Below the pieces are notes generated by a model. The model saw only the letters and a list, made by a program, of their open reading frames with translations, made no database searches and was not told the origin of the DNA. From contig CAZCBX010000012.1 in NCBI GenBank assembly GCA_964497185.1, forward strand, positions 1 through 64,000: a stretch of DNA of 64,000 bases, in the 5' to 3' direction. The position numbers were made by a program, and so were the translations under genes. This document shows, in pieces, positions 41,192 to 51,100 of this stretch (within the stretch, counting starts at the first letter, position 1; each line of letters starts with the position of its first letter). This stretch comes from CAZCBX01 sp964497185 (GTDB lineage Bacteria > Bdellovibrionota_G > JALEGL01 > JAGRMV01).

Positions 41192-42427
41192 TTATTTTTC
41201 AACTTGGGTGGTGACGCGGTCGCCTTTTTCCAAAGCGCCCCGAAGCGTAACCACGTAAGCGGCAGAGGTGTTGTCCCACGCTTCGACCACCATCACTCTT
41301 GCAAATGGGACATCGGGCAGGTCTTTGTCATTGTCATCGATGTAACCATCGCCGCGGCGAACCACATAAAGCTGCACACCTTCGCTGATGCCTTGGTTGG
41401 TGCCAAGGTTTAAAAAGACATAGTCATTGTTTTCAATTAAAAACTGTTGGTTGTCTGCGGCTACAATATGCCCGTCGATCAGCTCTTCGGTGTAATGGGG
41501 AACCAAACTTCGAACTTCTGGTTGATACTCAATGATTTGGTCTTCACGGGAAACGGAATATTCAGAGTCTATGACTCGGGCCACGTAAATTTTACGACGC
41601 GAGCGGCGTGGGTTTTGCAAAATGTCGGTGACTTCAAGCACGGCTTTTTTGCGAACCAGCGTGCCCAACTTGCGACGGGATGCACCCATGTTGCGCACTT
41701 TTTCTACGTCTTCGATGGCGTGAAACTTATCGCCCACTTTTACGTTTTTGGCATAAGCGTTTCCATAAAAATCAAGATAGACCCGGTCTCCAAAAATTAA
41801 CAATTTTTTGGGTTCTCCCGAATGGGTGATTTTACCCACGGGTTCATTGCCCTTGGTGGACAGTACATGAATGTTTTTCAAGCGAACCGATAGGCCCGTG
41901 CCCTGAGACACCGACGACTCGATGATGGCATTTTCAAATGGGTCTTCAAAGTTGTTTTCAGTGGGCTCAGGCAACGTGGGTGCTTCCAAGACTGGATCTT
42001 GCGCGGCCAGCTCGCCCATTTCTTCAGACTCAACCAATTCCAAGTTGGGGAAAGTGGAGTCTGTGCCGGGTGTGAACACAAGCTGATTGCCCGGATAAAT
42101 AAAGTGAGGGTTTTTGATGTATTGGTTCAAGGACCAAAGTTTGGGCCAGTACCAGGCATCATCCAAAAGCACGTTGCAGATTTCAGAAAGCGTGTCACCG
42201 GATTGGATGGTGTACGCGCGGTTGACGGTAAATTCGGTCACATTGCCAGTTTCAGACATCATGGTTTCGCCACTGGAGACGGGCTCTTCGCTGGTCGGTG
42301 ACATCACTTCCACGTTGGTAGTCGATGGTGTGGGCTCGGCGTTGGTTGGGCTTTCTTGGGCAAACACAGGCCATGCCCATCCCATTGAAAAAGTGATGAT
42401 CATGCAGAGGCTGCTTAGGTTTTTCAT
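41192..42427 (-). CDS. LysM-domain periplasmic protein
   Basis: 411 residues. A signal peptide (to about residue 23), a Thr/Ser/Glu-rich linker, one LysM (about residues 70-118: YTIQSGDTLSEICNVLLDD to GNQLVFTPG), and a long C-terminal region of beta-strands with no named domain. LysM binds peptidoglycan, so the protein is probably cell-wall associated. It directly follows the CpoB-like gene on the same strand with a 22-bp gap, so the two are likely co-transcribed and concerned with envelope integrity. Confidence 0.85.
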   Translation of the reverse strand: MKNLSSLCMIITFSMGWAWPVFAQESPTNAEPTPSTTNVEVMSPTSEEPVSSGETMMSETGNVTEFTVNRAYTIQSGDTLSEICNVLLDDAWYWPKLWSLNQYIKNPHFIYPGNQLVFTPGTDSTFPNLELVESEEMGELAAQDPVLEAPTLPEPTENNFEDPFENAIIESSVSQGTGLSVRLKNIHVLSTKGNEPVGKITHSGEPKKLLIFGDRVYLDFYGNAYAKNVKVGDKFHAIEDVEKVRNMGASRRKLGTLVRKKAVLEVTDILQNPRRSRRKIYVARVIDSEYSVSREDQIIEYQPEVRSLVPHYTEELIDGHIVAADNQQFLIENNDYVFLNLGTNQGISEGVQLYVVRRGDGYIDDNDKDLPDVPFARVMVVEAWDNTSAAYVVTLRGALEKGDRVTTQVEK

Positions 42428-42449
42428 ACCGTTCTCCTATCCATTCCCG

Positions 42450-43238
42450 TTATGGAATGTTGCGTAACGAAGCTTTGGCTTTGCGGGCCGCTTCACTCTT
42501 GGGATACTCTCGTATCAGTTTTTCCAAAGAAGCCTTGGCCTCTTGCGATTTGGACATTTTTAACAAACACACCGAAGATCGAAGCATGGCATCGGGCACT
42601 TTGTTTTCATTGGGAAAGAGCTCAATGACTTTTTGGTAATTGACCAAGGCGCTGGGGTAATCCTTTTTTTGATAGTAGGTTTCGCCCAACCAAAAATAAG
42701 CATTGTCGGTGTAGCTGGTTTGTGGATGGTTTTGAATAAATGCCACAAACAGCGCGCGGCTTTCATTGGTTTTTTGTTGGGTGAATTTTTGATAGGCCAA
42801 CTCATATTCCTGCACCAATGCTGATTTTACATTGGTTTTGGATGGCTTGACCACGGTTTTGGGGGCTGGATTGGACCAAGGGCCTGCTTCCAACTCTTTG
42901 TTGGTAATCACCAACGTGGGCAAATCGGCTTCTACATCTTCTTCGATGAAGGGTTTTACATTGGGGTCTTCGCGCGCCACAGGCGCGGTAGCGGTTTGTT
43001 TTTGCACTGGCTGCGCCCAGGCAGAAGCTTCGGGCCCTGCGGCAATGCGACCTTTTAAAATGATGTTTTCTTCCGAAAGAGCCGCCAGATCACGCTGCAA
43101 ATTGTCTTTTTCTTGTGCGAGTTTGGCTTTTTCGGTTTTAAGTTGTTGAATTTGCTGCTGATATTGCTTTGAGGCGCACCCTGTGCTTAGAATAAGCAAC
43201 CCCATCACTGCCAACTGTAGCCCCTTGATATGAATCAT
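42450..43238 (-). CDS. CpoB/YbgF-like Tol-Pal lipoprotein
   Basis: 262 residues. Lipoprotein signal with STGC (Cys21), a coiled-coil segment (about residues 25-62: LKTEKAKLAQEKDNLQRDL), a Pro/Thr linker, and C-terminal TPRs (YFWLGETYYQKKDYPSALVNY and repeats). This order is that of YbgF/CpoB, which links peptidoglycan synthesis to outer-membrane constriction. The usual tolQRAB-pal genes are absent here, so the specific name is withheld. Confidence 0.85.
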   Translation of the reverse strand: MIHIKGLQLAVMGLLILSTGCASKQYQQQIQQLKTEKAKLAQEKDNLQRDLAALSEENIILKGRIAAGPEASAWAQPVQKQTATAPVAREDPNVKPFIEEDVEADLPTLVITNKELEAGPWSNPAPKTVVKPSKTNVKSALVQEYELAYQKFTQQKTNESRALFVAFIQNHPQTSYTDNAYFWLGETYYQKKDYPSALVNYQKVIELFPNENKVPDAMLRSSVCLLKMSKSQEAKASLEKLIREYPKSEAARKAKASLRNIP

Positions 43239-43318
43239 ATCAAAATTATAGTACGTTTTTGAAAATTACCCAAAGAATCTAAGTAGTTTTATTGCTGAAA
43301 AGGCAAAAAAATAAGGGG

Positions 43319-43579
43319 TTACCAAATATTGGTTGAAACATCGGCATTGCGTTTGATCACAATGTCGACAAGCGCTCGGTCAAAATAATTGGTTTGCGCA
43401 CGAACGGAGGCATCAATGCTTTTGTTGTAAAACTCTCGGCCTTCTTGAAACTCTTCTGCCATCACATCAAATAGATTGTCTTGGGCCAAGCCTTCACGCA
43501 CTTTGTCTTTATGATAGAGCAGTATATCGGATGCAATGGCGCGTGCTTTGCGTTTGGCCACTTCATGATCTTGAATCAT
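43319..43579 (-). CDS. Small conserved-looking hypothetical protein
   Basis: 86 residues, helical and charged (AKRKARAIASDILLYHKDKVREGL), ending in a short basic tail. No signal peptide or membrane segment, no family recognised. It sits between meaB and cpoB on the same strand with a 40-bp gap to the meaB stop. The composition and uninterrupted frame look coding. Confidence 0.6.
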   Translation of the reverse strand: MIQDHEVAKRKARAIASDILLYHKDKVREGLAQDNLFDVMAEEFQEGREFYNKSIDASVRAQTNYFDRALVDIVIKRNADVSTNIW

Positions 43580-43619
43580 AGAATTGATTATACTCGAACT
43601 TGGATTGTTTGCCTACTGC

Positions 43620-44558
43620 TTATGAAAACTCAGCCATCGCCTGTCGAACCATGGCATACAAATTGGGCTCTTCTTTTTGGGCAAGGGCCTGGGTCCAATC
43701 GGAATTGGCCTCGATCTTGTCTAAAATGCGATGGGTCAGCTTGGTTTGAATCATTTCTGCTAAATACGCTTTGCGGCGGCGCACCCGTTCGGACTCCGTT
43801 TTGGCGTGCTCAATGCAATGACTTTTGTGCTGGTCGATGGCTTGAACCAATTCTTCAATCCCCTCGCCTGACTGGGCACAGGTGAGCAGAATGGGTGGCT
43901 TCCAAGGATTGGTGCTGGGTGTAAGCGACAGCATCATTTCAATGTCGTGGGCAATGCGGTCCGCGCCGTCTCGATCTTTTTTATTGATGACAAAAATATC
44001 GGCGATCTCGAGCATGCCGGCCTTTAAGGCCTGGATGGAATCGCCCGATTCGGGCGTTAGAACCACCACGGTGGTGTCCACCAGATTCATGATGTCGACT
44101 TCGCTTTGTCCTGCGCCCACCGTTTCGACCACCGAATAATCGCTGCCATAGGCTTCCAGTATTTGAAGCAGCGCGCGCGTGGCAAAGGACACGCCACCGC
44201 TTTTGCCACGGCTGCCAATGCTTCGTATAAACACGCCCTCATCATTGCAGTGGCGCTGCATTCGAACTCGGTCGCCCAATATGGCGCCACCAGTAAAAGG
44301 ACTGGAAGGGTCCACCGCCAAAATTGAAACTTTTTTTTGTGCCTGACGGATGTGGCGAATGAGCTGATCAATCAATGTGCTCTTGCCCGCCCCGGCAGGT
44401 CCTGTGATGCCGATGGATACACTTTGATTGGTGACCGATGTTTTATAGACCTCTTCAAGCAGATCGAAGGCTTGATCATCTTGGTTTTCCACCAAACTGA
44501 GCAGTCTGGCCAAAGCCCGGCGATCGCCATCGCGCATTTTTTGAATCAGCGCTTTCAT
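43620..44558 (-). CDS. meaB: MeaB/ArgK-type G-protein chaperone
   Basis: 312 residues. Walker A GPAGAGKSTLID, switch-region DPSSPFTGGAILGDRVRM, VETVGAGQSEVDI and NKKDRDGA for guanine binding. It loads or protects adenosylcobalamin in methylmalonyl-CoA mutase or a relative, whose genes are not in the window. The start overlaps the purQ stop by ATGA, an unusual partner for meaB. Confidence 0.93.
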   Translation of the reverse strand: MKALIQKMRDGDRRALARLLSLVENQDDQAFDLLEEVYKTSVTNQSVSIGITGPAGAGKSTLIDQLIRHIRQAQKKVSILAVDPSSPFTGGAILGDRVRMQRHCNDEGVFIRSIGSRGKSGGVSFATRALLQILEAYGSDYSVVETVGAGQSEVDIMNLVDTTVVVLTPESGDSIQALKAGMLEIADIFVINKKDRDGADRIAHDIEMMLSLTPSTNPWKPPILLTCAQSGEGIEELVQAIDQHKSHCIEHAKTESERVRRRKAYLAEMIQTKLTHRILDKIEANSDWTQALAQKEEPNLYAMVRQAMAEFS

Positions 44559-45265
44559 GCGACCTCTTTTTGTTGCAAAAGCCTGACAATCGGTTGAAAA
44601 AAATCAAGCCCATCGGTGTTACCCAGTATGGCTTCGCACGCTCTTTCTGGATGGGGCATCATGCCCAAAACGTTTTTTTCAACATTATAGACGCCTGCGA
44701 TTTGCTCTTGGGAGCCGTTAAAGTTGCCTGCTTGGGGATCTGCCACGTCCGGCGCCGACACATATCGCATGGCTATTTGATCATTCTTTTTCATTTGACT
44801 GAGTGTTTCTGGGTCCACCACATAGCGGCCTTCGCGATGGGCCACGGGCAAGCGGAATGTACGCTGAAGATCCAGGCCAGCGGTAAGCGAGGCTTGATTG
44901 TTGCACACTTGAATATGCGCATCTTGACAACGAAATTGACTGTCTTGATTGATGGACAACGCGCCTGGAAGATACCCAGCATCGGTGAGGATTTGAAAGC
45001 CATTGCATATGCCAAGCACCAGACCCCCTTGATCGATGTAAGCTTGCAAGCTGGTCACGGCAGGGGATACTTTGGCCATGGCTCCGGCACGAAGGTAGTC
45101 ACCATAAGAAAAACCACCCGGTAGAAGCACCAAGTCGTAGTCGTGAGGCACGGCTTGCGTGTGCCAATGGTATTGGGTTTCAAACCCCAACACTTCTGAA
45201 AAGACGTGAAAAGCATCTTGGTCACAATTGGACCCTGGAAATACGACAATCGCCACTTTTTTCAT
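44555..45265 (-). CDS. purQ: Phosphoribosylformylglycinamidine synthase, glutaminase subunit
   Basis: 236 residues from ATG 45265, which starts in the conserved MKKVAIVVFPGSNCDQDA. The frame is open to 45313, but those residues are unlike the family. The class I glutamine amidotransferase triad is visible: Cys in GICNGFQIL, and His and Glu in MMPHPER. It supplies ammonia to PurL in purine synthesis. purL and purS are not adjacent; meaB follows by ATGA overlap. Confidence 0.95.
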   Translation of the reverse strand: MKKVAIVVFPGSNCDQDAFHVFSEVLGFETQYHWHTQAVPHDYDLVLLPGGFSYGDYLRAGAMAKVSPAVTSLQAYIDQGGLVLGICNGFQILTDAGYLPGALSINQDSQFRCQDAHIQVCNNQASLTAGLDLQRTFRLPVAHREGRYVVDPETLSQMKKNDQIAMRYVSAPDVADPQAGNFNGSQEQIAGVYNVEKNVLGMMPHPERACEAILGNTDGLDFFQPIVRLLQQKEVA

Positions 45266-45326
45266 GGCACCCTGTGTACCATGGATTGGCGCAATGGTGT
45301 ACTTTTTGCGCACCCGCCCCCATTAT

Positions 45327-45953
45327 CTATTCATTCACGGCTCTTTGCCATGAGGCCATACGGGGCTTGCGCATCATCTCCAACCACTGGTGCGGCATTA
45401 GTTGCGCTTGATGAGAGATAACCTGATGCAGTTTTTGAATCGTGGCCTTTAGCTCCCTGCTGGCTTTGGCAAAGCCCCACACGGCAATCATGTCTTGGAG
45501 CAAAGTGGCCCCCATGGCGTTCATTTGCGTCAATGAAGTCTGATGAATTTGACTGGCTATGTAGGCGTACATGTCTAAATTTTCTCGGAGGTTGCATTGA
45601 ATGGTTTGCGCCACAGAAACCGTTTGAACTTCAGGGAGGGCATGAAACAATGTTTGGAGTTTTCGCGCGCATCGAATGTCTGATTTTTGAGTTTTTTTAG
45701 ACCCTGCACACAAGAGCACATGGGTGTGTGGCGCTGTTTTTAAAAAATAAATTCGATACCCTTGTCCGTAAAAAATTCGATACTCGTAGAGATCATAACC
45801 AATAAATTTGGCGTCGCCCAATTGTCCGCTTCGAATTTCATTGAGGCGATGAATCAACACATCCCGAACATGCGTTGGAGCATGATTGAATATCCAGTCC
45901 GTGGCAGGTCGAAGACCATCAACGGGCATATACTCTAAGAGCCGGTATCCCAT
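45327..45953 (-). CDS. HigB/RelE-like killer protein fused to a C-terminal helical domain
   Basis: 208 residues. Residues about 1-100 match the RelE-fold addiction-module killer family (HRLNEIRSGQLGDAKFIG, YEYRIFYGQGYRIYF, VLLCAGSKKTQKSDIRCARKL). Residues about 105-208 are an extra helical region (MYAYIASQIHQTSLTQMNAMG onward) not found in ordinary HigB-type toxins, and no separate antitoxin gene follows. The extension could be a built-in antitoxin, an alternative effector, or an oligomerisation part. Alone between purQ and the divergent coaE. Confidence 0.75.
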   Translation of the reverse strand: MGYRLLEYMPVDGLRPATDWIFNHAPTHVRDVLIHRLNEIRSGQLGDAKFIGYDLYEYRIFYGQGYRIYFLKTAPHTHVLLCAGSKKTQKSDIRCARKLQTLFHALPEVQTVSVAQTIQCNLRENLDMYAYIASQIHQTSLTQMNAMGATLLQDMIAVWGFAKASRELKATIQKLHQVISHQAQLMPHQWLEMMRKPRMASWQRAVNE

Positions 45954-46072
45954 CTATACAACATTGTACCGTTTTAGGCACCCACCCGTCAAATACGCGC
46001 ATGGCATCGTTGAACTTGGGTCGGTATTCGCATCGTAGAATTTGCCTGCATTGGTCATTGTTTGGTAGACTC

Positions 46073-46663
46073 ATGGCTATGTTTAAATTGGGCATCACAG
46101 GCGGCATTGCATGCGGCAAAACCACGGTTACGGATTTATTGTCGCAAAAAGGGCTGCCCATCGTGGATGCCGACGTAGGGGTGGCAAAGCTTTACAAGCA
46201 AGAATCCATTGCGCAGGCCATTGAAGCAGCTTTGGGCACGGTGGATAAACATAAAATTCGCGACATTGTTTTTAAAGACCCCGCTAAAAAAGAAACGCTG
46301 GAAGCCATTTTGCACCCACCGGTGATGAAATGGATGGATGACCAAGCAGATCAACACGTCAAAGAGGGCCACAAAGTGGTGGGTTTTGCCATTCCACTGC
46401 TCTTTGAAATTGAAGTGCAAGATCAATTTGATGCGATATTGGCGGTGGTGTGTGATGAAAGCAATCAGATCAATCGGCTTCAAAACCGAGACAAGCTAAC
46501 CCTTGCCCAAGCGCGGGAAGTCATTGCCAATCAATGGTCGATGGACACCAAAGCCAACAAAGCGGATTATGTCATCCAAAACAACCAGGGCTTGGATCAA
46601 CTCGAAGAAGAAGTGGACCATTTTTACCACTGGCTTGTTCATAAATATCCTGAATTAAGTTAG
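46073..46663 (+). CDS. coaE: Dephospho-CoA kinase
   Basis: 196 residues from ATG 46073; ATG 46079 is the other likely start. Walker A GITGGIACGKTT, then DADVGVAKLYK, the lid HPPVMKWMDD, and IPLLFEIE. It performs the last step of CoA synthesis. The frame extends upstream, but the residues there are unlike the family. Convergent with the following hypothetical gene and divergent from the HigB-like fusion. Confidence 0.95.
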   Translation: MAMFKLGITGGIACGKTTVTDLLSQKGLPIVDADVGVAKLYKQESIAQAIEAALGTVDKHKIRDIVFKDPAKKETLEAILHPPVMKWMDDQADQHVKEGHKVVGFAIPLLFEIEVQDQFDAILAVVCDESNQINRLQNRDKLTLAQAREVIANQWSMDTKANKADYVIQNNQGLDQLEEEVDHFYHWLVHKYPELS

Positions 46664-46743
46664 AAAATCATTTTGAGCAGACCATTTTGCAAACGCGCAT
46701 CCATGCACGGTTTAATGAACGTTGCTCAATGGTTTTAAACCGG

Positions 46744-47100
46744 TTAATGAAGCGTTTTGCCCTCTTGGGCGATTTGTCCTTCGATCAATTGAAAGTATCC
46801 ATACACCAATGCGCGTTGCAAAGTTTCAGGCTGCGAGGCAAAGAAGTCCTGCTTTTCTTCCAGGGTGTCGTAGTTGAAACTTTCATTGATCACACGGTTG
46901 ATGTCTTCTAGCTGGTTTTCAAATAACTCTGACAAATTTTCAGTGTTTTGGTCGTAGGTCAGCCGAATCATTTCAGGACTAAAGAGCAAATGGTGTCCTT
47001 TTTGGCCAGCTTGCAGAATTTTGTGAAAATACAAAATTTCGTTCATGCCCTCTTCAAATTGAGGCATCATATCGGAATCTAAATCAAACTTTTTGCTCAT
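46744..47100 (-). CDS. Hypothetical cytoplasmic protein
   Basis: 118 residues, acidic and helical, with no signal peptide, no motif and no family I recognise. It lies directly downstream of accD on the same strand with a 63-bp gap, convergent with coaE. Confidence 0.6.
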   Translation of the reverse strand: MSKKFDLDSDMMPQFEEGMNEILYFHKILQAGQKGHHLLFSPEMIRLTYDQNTENLSELFENQLEDINRVINESFNYDTLEEKQDFFASQPETLQRALVYGYFQLIEGQIAQEGKTLH

Positions 47101-47163
47101 GATACTTCTAATATAGGCACAGAACCCATGGCGTCAAGTCAGATTGTGGCATAGGCGCAAAGC

Positions 47164-48018
47164 CTACGCGTGGTGCTTCATAAAGTGCTGAAAGAAAAAA
47201 TGCAGTTTCTTTTTTAATTCTGCGCGCGGGATAATTTGATCCACCATGCCGTGGTCCAACAAAAATTCAGAGCGCTGAAAACCTTCAGGCAAGGTTTCTT
47301 TGATGGTTTGTTCAATCACCCTGGGGCCGGCAAAGCCAATCAAAGCATTGGGTTCGGCAATGATTAAATCCCCCAGCATCGCAATGGAGGCTGCAACCCC
47401 CCCTGTAGTGGGATGGGTCAGCAGGACAATGTAGGGCAAACCGGCTTGACGAAGTCTGGACAGAGCCGCTGTGGTCTTGGCCATTTGCATCAGCGACAAA
47501 ATGCCTTCTTGCATGCGCGCGCCACCACTGGCTGTGATGATGAGTGCAGGTTTTTTGTGTTCCAAAGCCAGTTCAAATGTACGGGTAATTTTTTCGCCCA
47601 CCACTGACCCCATGCTGCCGCCCATGTATTCGAATACAAATGAGCCGATGGCAATGGGCAATTGTGAAATGGTCGCGTTGCCATAAATAAATGCTTCTTT
47701 GACGGACCCTTTTTTTTCGTAGGCTTTGACGCGGTCTTTGTATTTTTTTAAATCTTTAAAATCCAATGGATCCAGAGATTTCATATCGGCATCCAGCTCT
47801 TCAAAACTGCCGGCATCGAGTAAAAAATCCAACCGATCGCGCGTGCCAATTTGCAAGTGGTGTTGACAACTGGGGCAAACCATCAAGTTTTTGCGCAAAT
47901 CTTCATGAAAGATGATCTCATTGCAAGCTTTGCATTTGTCCCAAAGGCCTTCAGGCGTGTTGGTCTTTTTGCTATCGTCCGCAATTTTGGGCGCTTTGAG
48001 TCGGTCAAACCAAGACAT
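47164..48018 (-). CDS. accD: Acetyl-CoA carboxylase carboxyltransferase subunit beta
   Basis: 284 residues, standard length. An N-terminal four-Cys zinc finger (CKACNE ... CPSCQHH) and the carboxyltransferase fold with ITASGGARMQEG, THPTTGGVAASIAMLGD and IGFAGPRVIEQT. It forms malonyl-CoA with AccA, BirA-modified AccB and AccC, none of which are in the window. Confidence 0.95.
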   Translation of the reverse strand: MSWFDRLKAPKIADDSKKTNTPEGLWDKCKACNEIIFHEDLRKNLMVCPSCQHHLQIGTRDRLDFLLDAGSFEELDADMKSLDPLDFKDLKKYKDRVKAYEKKGSVKEAFIYGNATISQLPIAIGSFVFEYMGGSMGSVVGEKITRTFELALEHKKPALIITASGGARMQEGILSLMQMAKTTAALSRLRQAGLPYIVLLTHPTTGGVAASIAMLGDLIIAEPNALIGFAGPRVIEQTIKETLPEGFQRSEFLLDHGMVDQIIPRAELKKKLHFFFQHFMKHHA

Positions 48019-48133
48019 TTCAACAACGTATCGCTTTTCGATTTAAATGTAAATCATGGTTTTTCTTGAGCAATCTCATATTTTTTACAACAAAGTCCGT
48101 TTTCACTTTGACCCATCAAACGGTTGATCGCGA

Positions 48134-51100
48134 CTAACGGTTGATAATATTGATGGTTTGGTCGGATAGCGATAGCTCAAATTCAACGCGGCGGTTTTTG
48201 GCCTTGTTGGCGGCGCTGGTGTTGGCCACGCGCGGCTTGGCTTCACCAAAACCAGCGATTCGAATTTTGCTCTCGTTGATCCCTTGACCCACCAAATAGT
48301 CTTTGACAGCATTGGCACGGCGGATGGAAAGCTGCAAATTGTAATCCATGGGACCATCGCTGTCGGTGTGGGCCTGAACAGAAACCGATTTTACATTGTC
48401 ATACCTTTTGATCACTTCGGCCACATGGTTGATGGTGGCATAGGATTGAGGGTCAATGGTGGCTTGGTTGACTTCAAAGTAAATGGGGTCAATGTATTCC
48501 ACTTTGGGCTCAGGGGCATCTTCGACCTTGGGCGTAAGGATGAACACTTTTTCAGTGGTTTGAGATGCGCTGATGGTCAGCGGAATGTTTTTGTCTTCTC
48601 CGTTTTCCTTAACGACAATCACATAGCGACCGACGGGCAATGTGCGGCGCAGGCGATTGGATACGATGGATGTAAGCTGTTTTCCCATTTCTGTGGTTAG
48701 CACAAACGGCAAAGAAACGGGTTTTTGATCGGCATTCATGATTTGAAAATCAAGCATGCCCTCTTCCACGATGGGCTTGGGAGCCGGTGCAGGTGCAGGT
48801 TCAGGCTGGGTTACTGCCTGACATGGGTGTGGACGGGTTGGGCGCTTATTGGCAAAGCGGTAGGTTAGACCGGTATAAACATGATAATCAGGGGAGCCGT
48901 AGCCATTGTTGGTGCCTCGGCCGAAACCGCCGGTCCACTCCCAGCGATCGCCGGGGCTGCGGTGACGCACGGAAAAAAATGCTTCCAGGGGGCTGCTGAT
49001 TTCTTGCGAAAAGAACTCTCGGTAGGTGGTGGAGCCTGTGAAGTCGGCAATCAAATCCCAGCGGGACGCACACGAGATGCGATAGGTGTAAGTTAGACCG
49101 TACAAAAACTCGTCATCGACCACCAAATTGATGAGCCGTTCACGCTCGCGAAATCGTGATCCCACATTCAAAGCCAGATAATGGTTTTTGTGGATGTAAC
49201 GATCCATCACCAAATAGGCGCCTCCTGTAAAATTGGTATCCCCAAAAAAATCGTCTTCATTGTTGAAAGGAATGGTGACAAAAGGCACCAAACCCACGGT
49301 CCAACTTTTGTAAAGGTCTTCGGGTTGGGTGGAGCCTAGAAAAATGGTGGCGCTGATGCGGGCGTCACCCAAGGAAAAGTCTTGGGTGTCTTGAAAATTG
49401 GCAATGGGTTCAACATTTGAATAGGGGTTAAACGGCAGGGATACATGAAGGGTAAACCGCTCTGACACGCCCCAGGCCAACATGGCTTCGGTGGTTAAAA
49501 AAGATTTTACAATCTGATCCACCTGATCGTCATCTACGCCAAACTCTAGGGCATTTTCCAAAAAGCTGGCGTAAATACCAAACTCCACCTGGCCGTGGGT
49601 CAGACCACGGGAAGCATAGTTGGTCACCCCTTCTCTTTCTTGGCCCAGGATGGGACGAAACAACTGCGTGTTTAACGCATAGGCTTGCCCACCCATGGCA
49701 ACGATCATCATCAAGAGCAAAGTTTTGCGAAATGCGCGTCCCAAACTCATGAGCATGATGATGCCCATGAGCATCCAGAGCAGCCCATTTTGACCACTGG
49801 CACAACCCAATAGCCACAAGCCCGTCGTACCAGAACCTTGGATGTTGCCCGAGGGTGTAAATGGATCCAGCCCCAAGTCGATCTCTTCGCAATCGGTCAA
49901 ACCATCGTTGTCACTGTCGTTGGTGTTGGGACAGTCATCCAATGGATCCAGCGGATCTGAATTGAAGCTGTTGATTTCGAAGCCATCATCAATACCCCCG
50001 CCATCGGTGTCCTCATTGTTGGGATCGGTCAGATGAACGGAAAGTTCCGCACAATCGGACAAACCATCGCCGTCGGCGTCGGCGTCCGTGGTGGGATCGG
50101 TCAATGGGTTTTCAGGCGTGCCTGCTTGTGTAAACCAAGCAGCACCTGTGACATCGCAATCGGGTCCGCTACCAAAAATTTCACAAGTATCGCTACAACC
50201 ATCGCCGTCGGTATCGGCCAACACGGGACTGCTGCCCGTATTGTATTCCACGCAATCGTTGATGGTATCGCCGTCGGTATCGGCGACATTGGGATTGGAG
50301 AAAGATACCGCGCCTTCAAAACAGTCGCTGCACCCATCACCATCGGCATCATTGCTAACCAATGAGGGGTCCAAGAAAGGATCGGCGGCGCTGTAGGGTG
50401 CGCCCTCATCAAACCATGCGCTGTTGGCAGGATCATCAAAAGGACAGTTGGGCGTGGTGCCCAAAGCTTTACAACCGTCACTACACACACAGTTGCTCAC
50501 GCCAATGCATCCAGGATCATCGGTGGTGGTTGGATCAAAAAACTCCGTGCCCAGGGTAATTTCTTCGGAGTTGGTCAAGCCATCGTTGTCTGGATCACCG
50601 CCGTCGCCATCGGATTCTTGAAAATCAGGAACACCATCGGTATCCACATCGACTGGATCGGTGCCGGCGCCTTTTTCTACGGCATCGGTGATGCCGTCAT
50701 TGTCCGAATTGATATCCCGAAAATCAGGTTGATTGTCGTTGATCGCATCACTGCTGTAGAGCTCTGCATACAAATCGACAATGTTGCTGGCAGTATCAAT
50801 GCTGAGCGTGCCAGGCACCGAGGCATAATCGGCCACTGGTGCGCCACTTTCTTGACTGTCGGTGATGGTATCCCCGTCGCTGTCCAGATCATAGATGTCA
50901 GGCAATGGACCACCCACAATTTCTGAATTGACCAAATCCATGGGATCGGTGATCAAAAACGCTTCGTTTTCAATGTACCCATTGTTGTCAAAGTCGTAAT
51001 TGTCCATGGTGGGATCAATGTTGTCATTGGTGTGGGCTTCTAACCAGTCGGCAATGCCGTCGCCATCGCTGTCGCGGTCGATGTAGTCGGGAATGCTGTC

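Noticed and set aside
49680..49760. A separate OmpA-type gene starting inside the giant ORF
   Set aside because: In-frame ATGs exist, but none has a recognisable ribosome site, and the frame is unbroken. Kept as one CDS, with the split possibility stated in findings.
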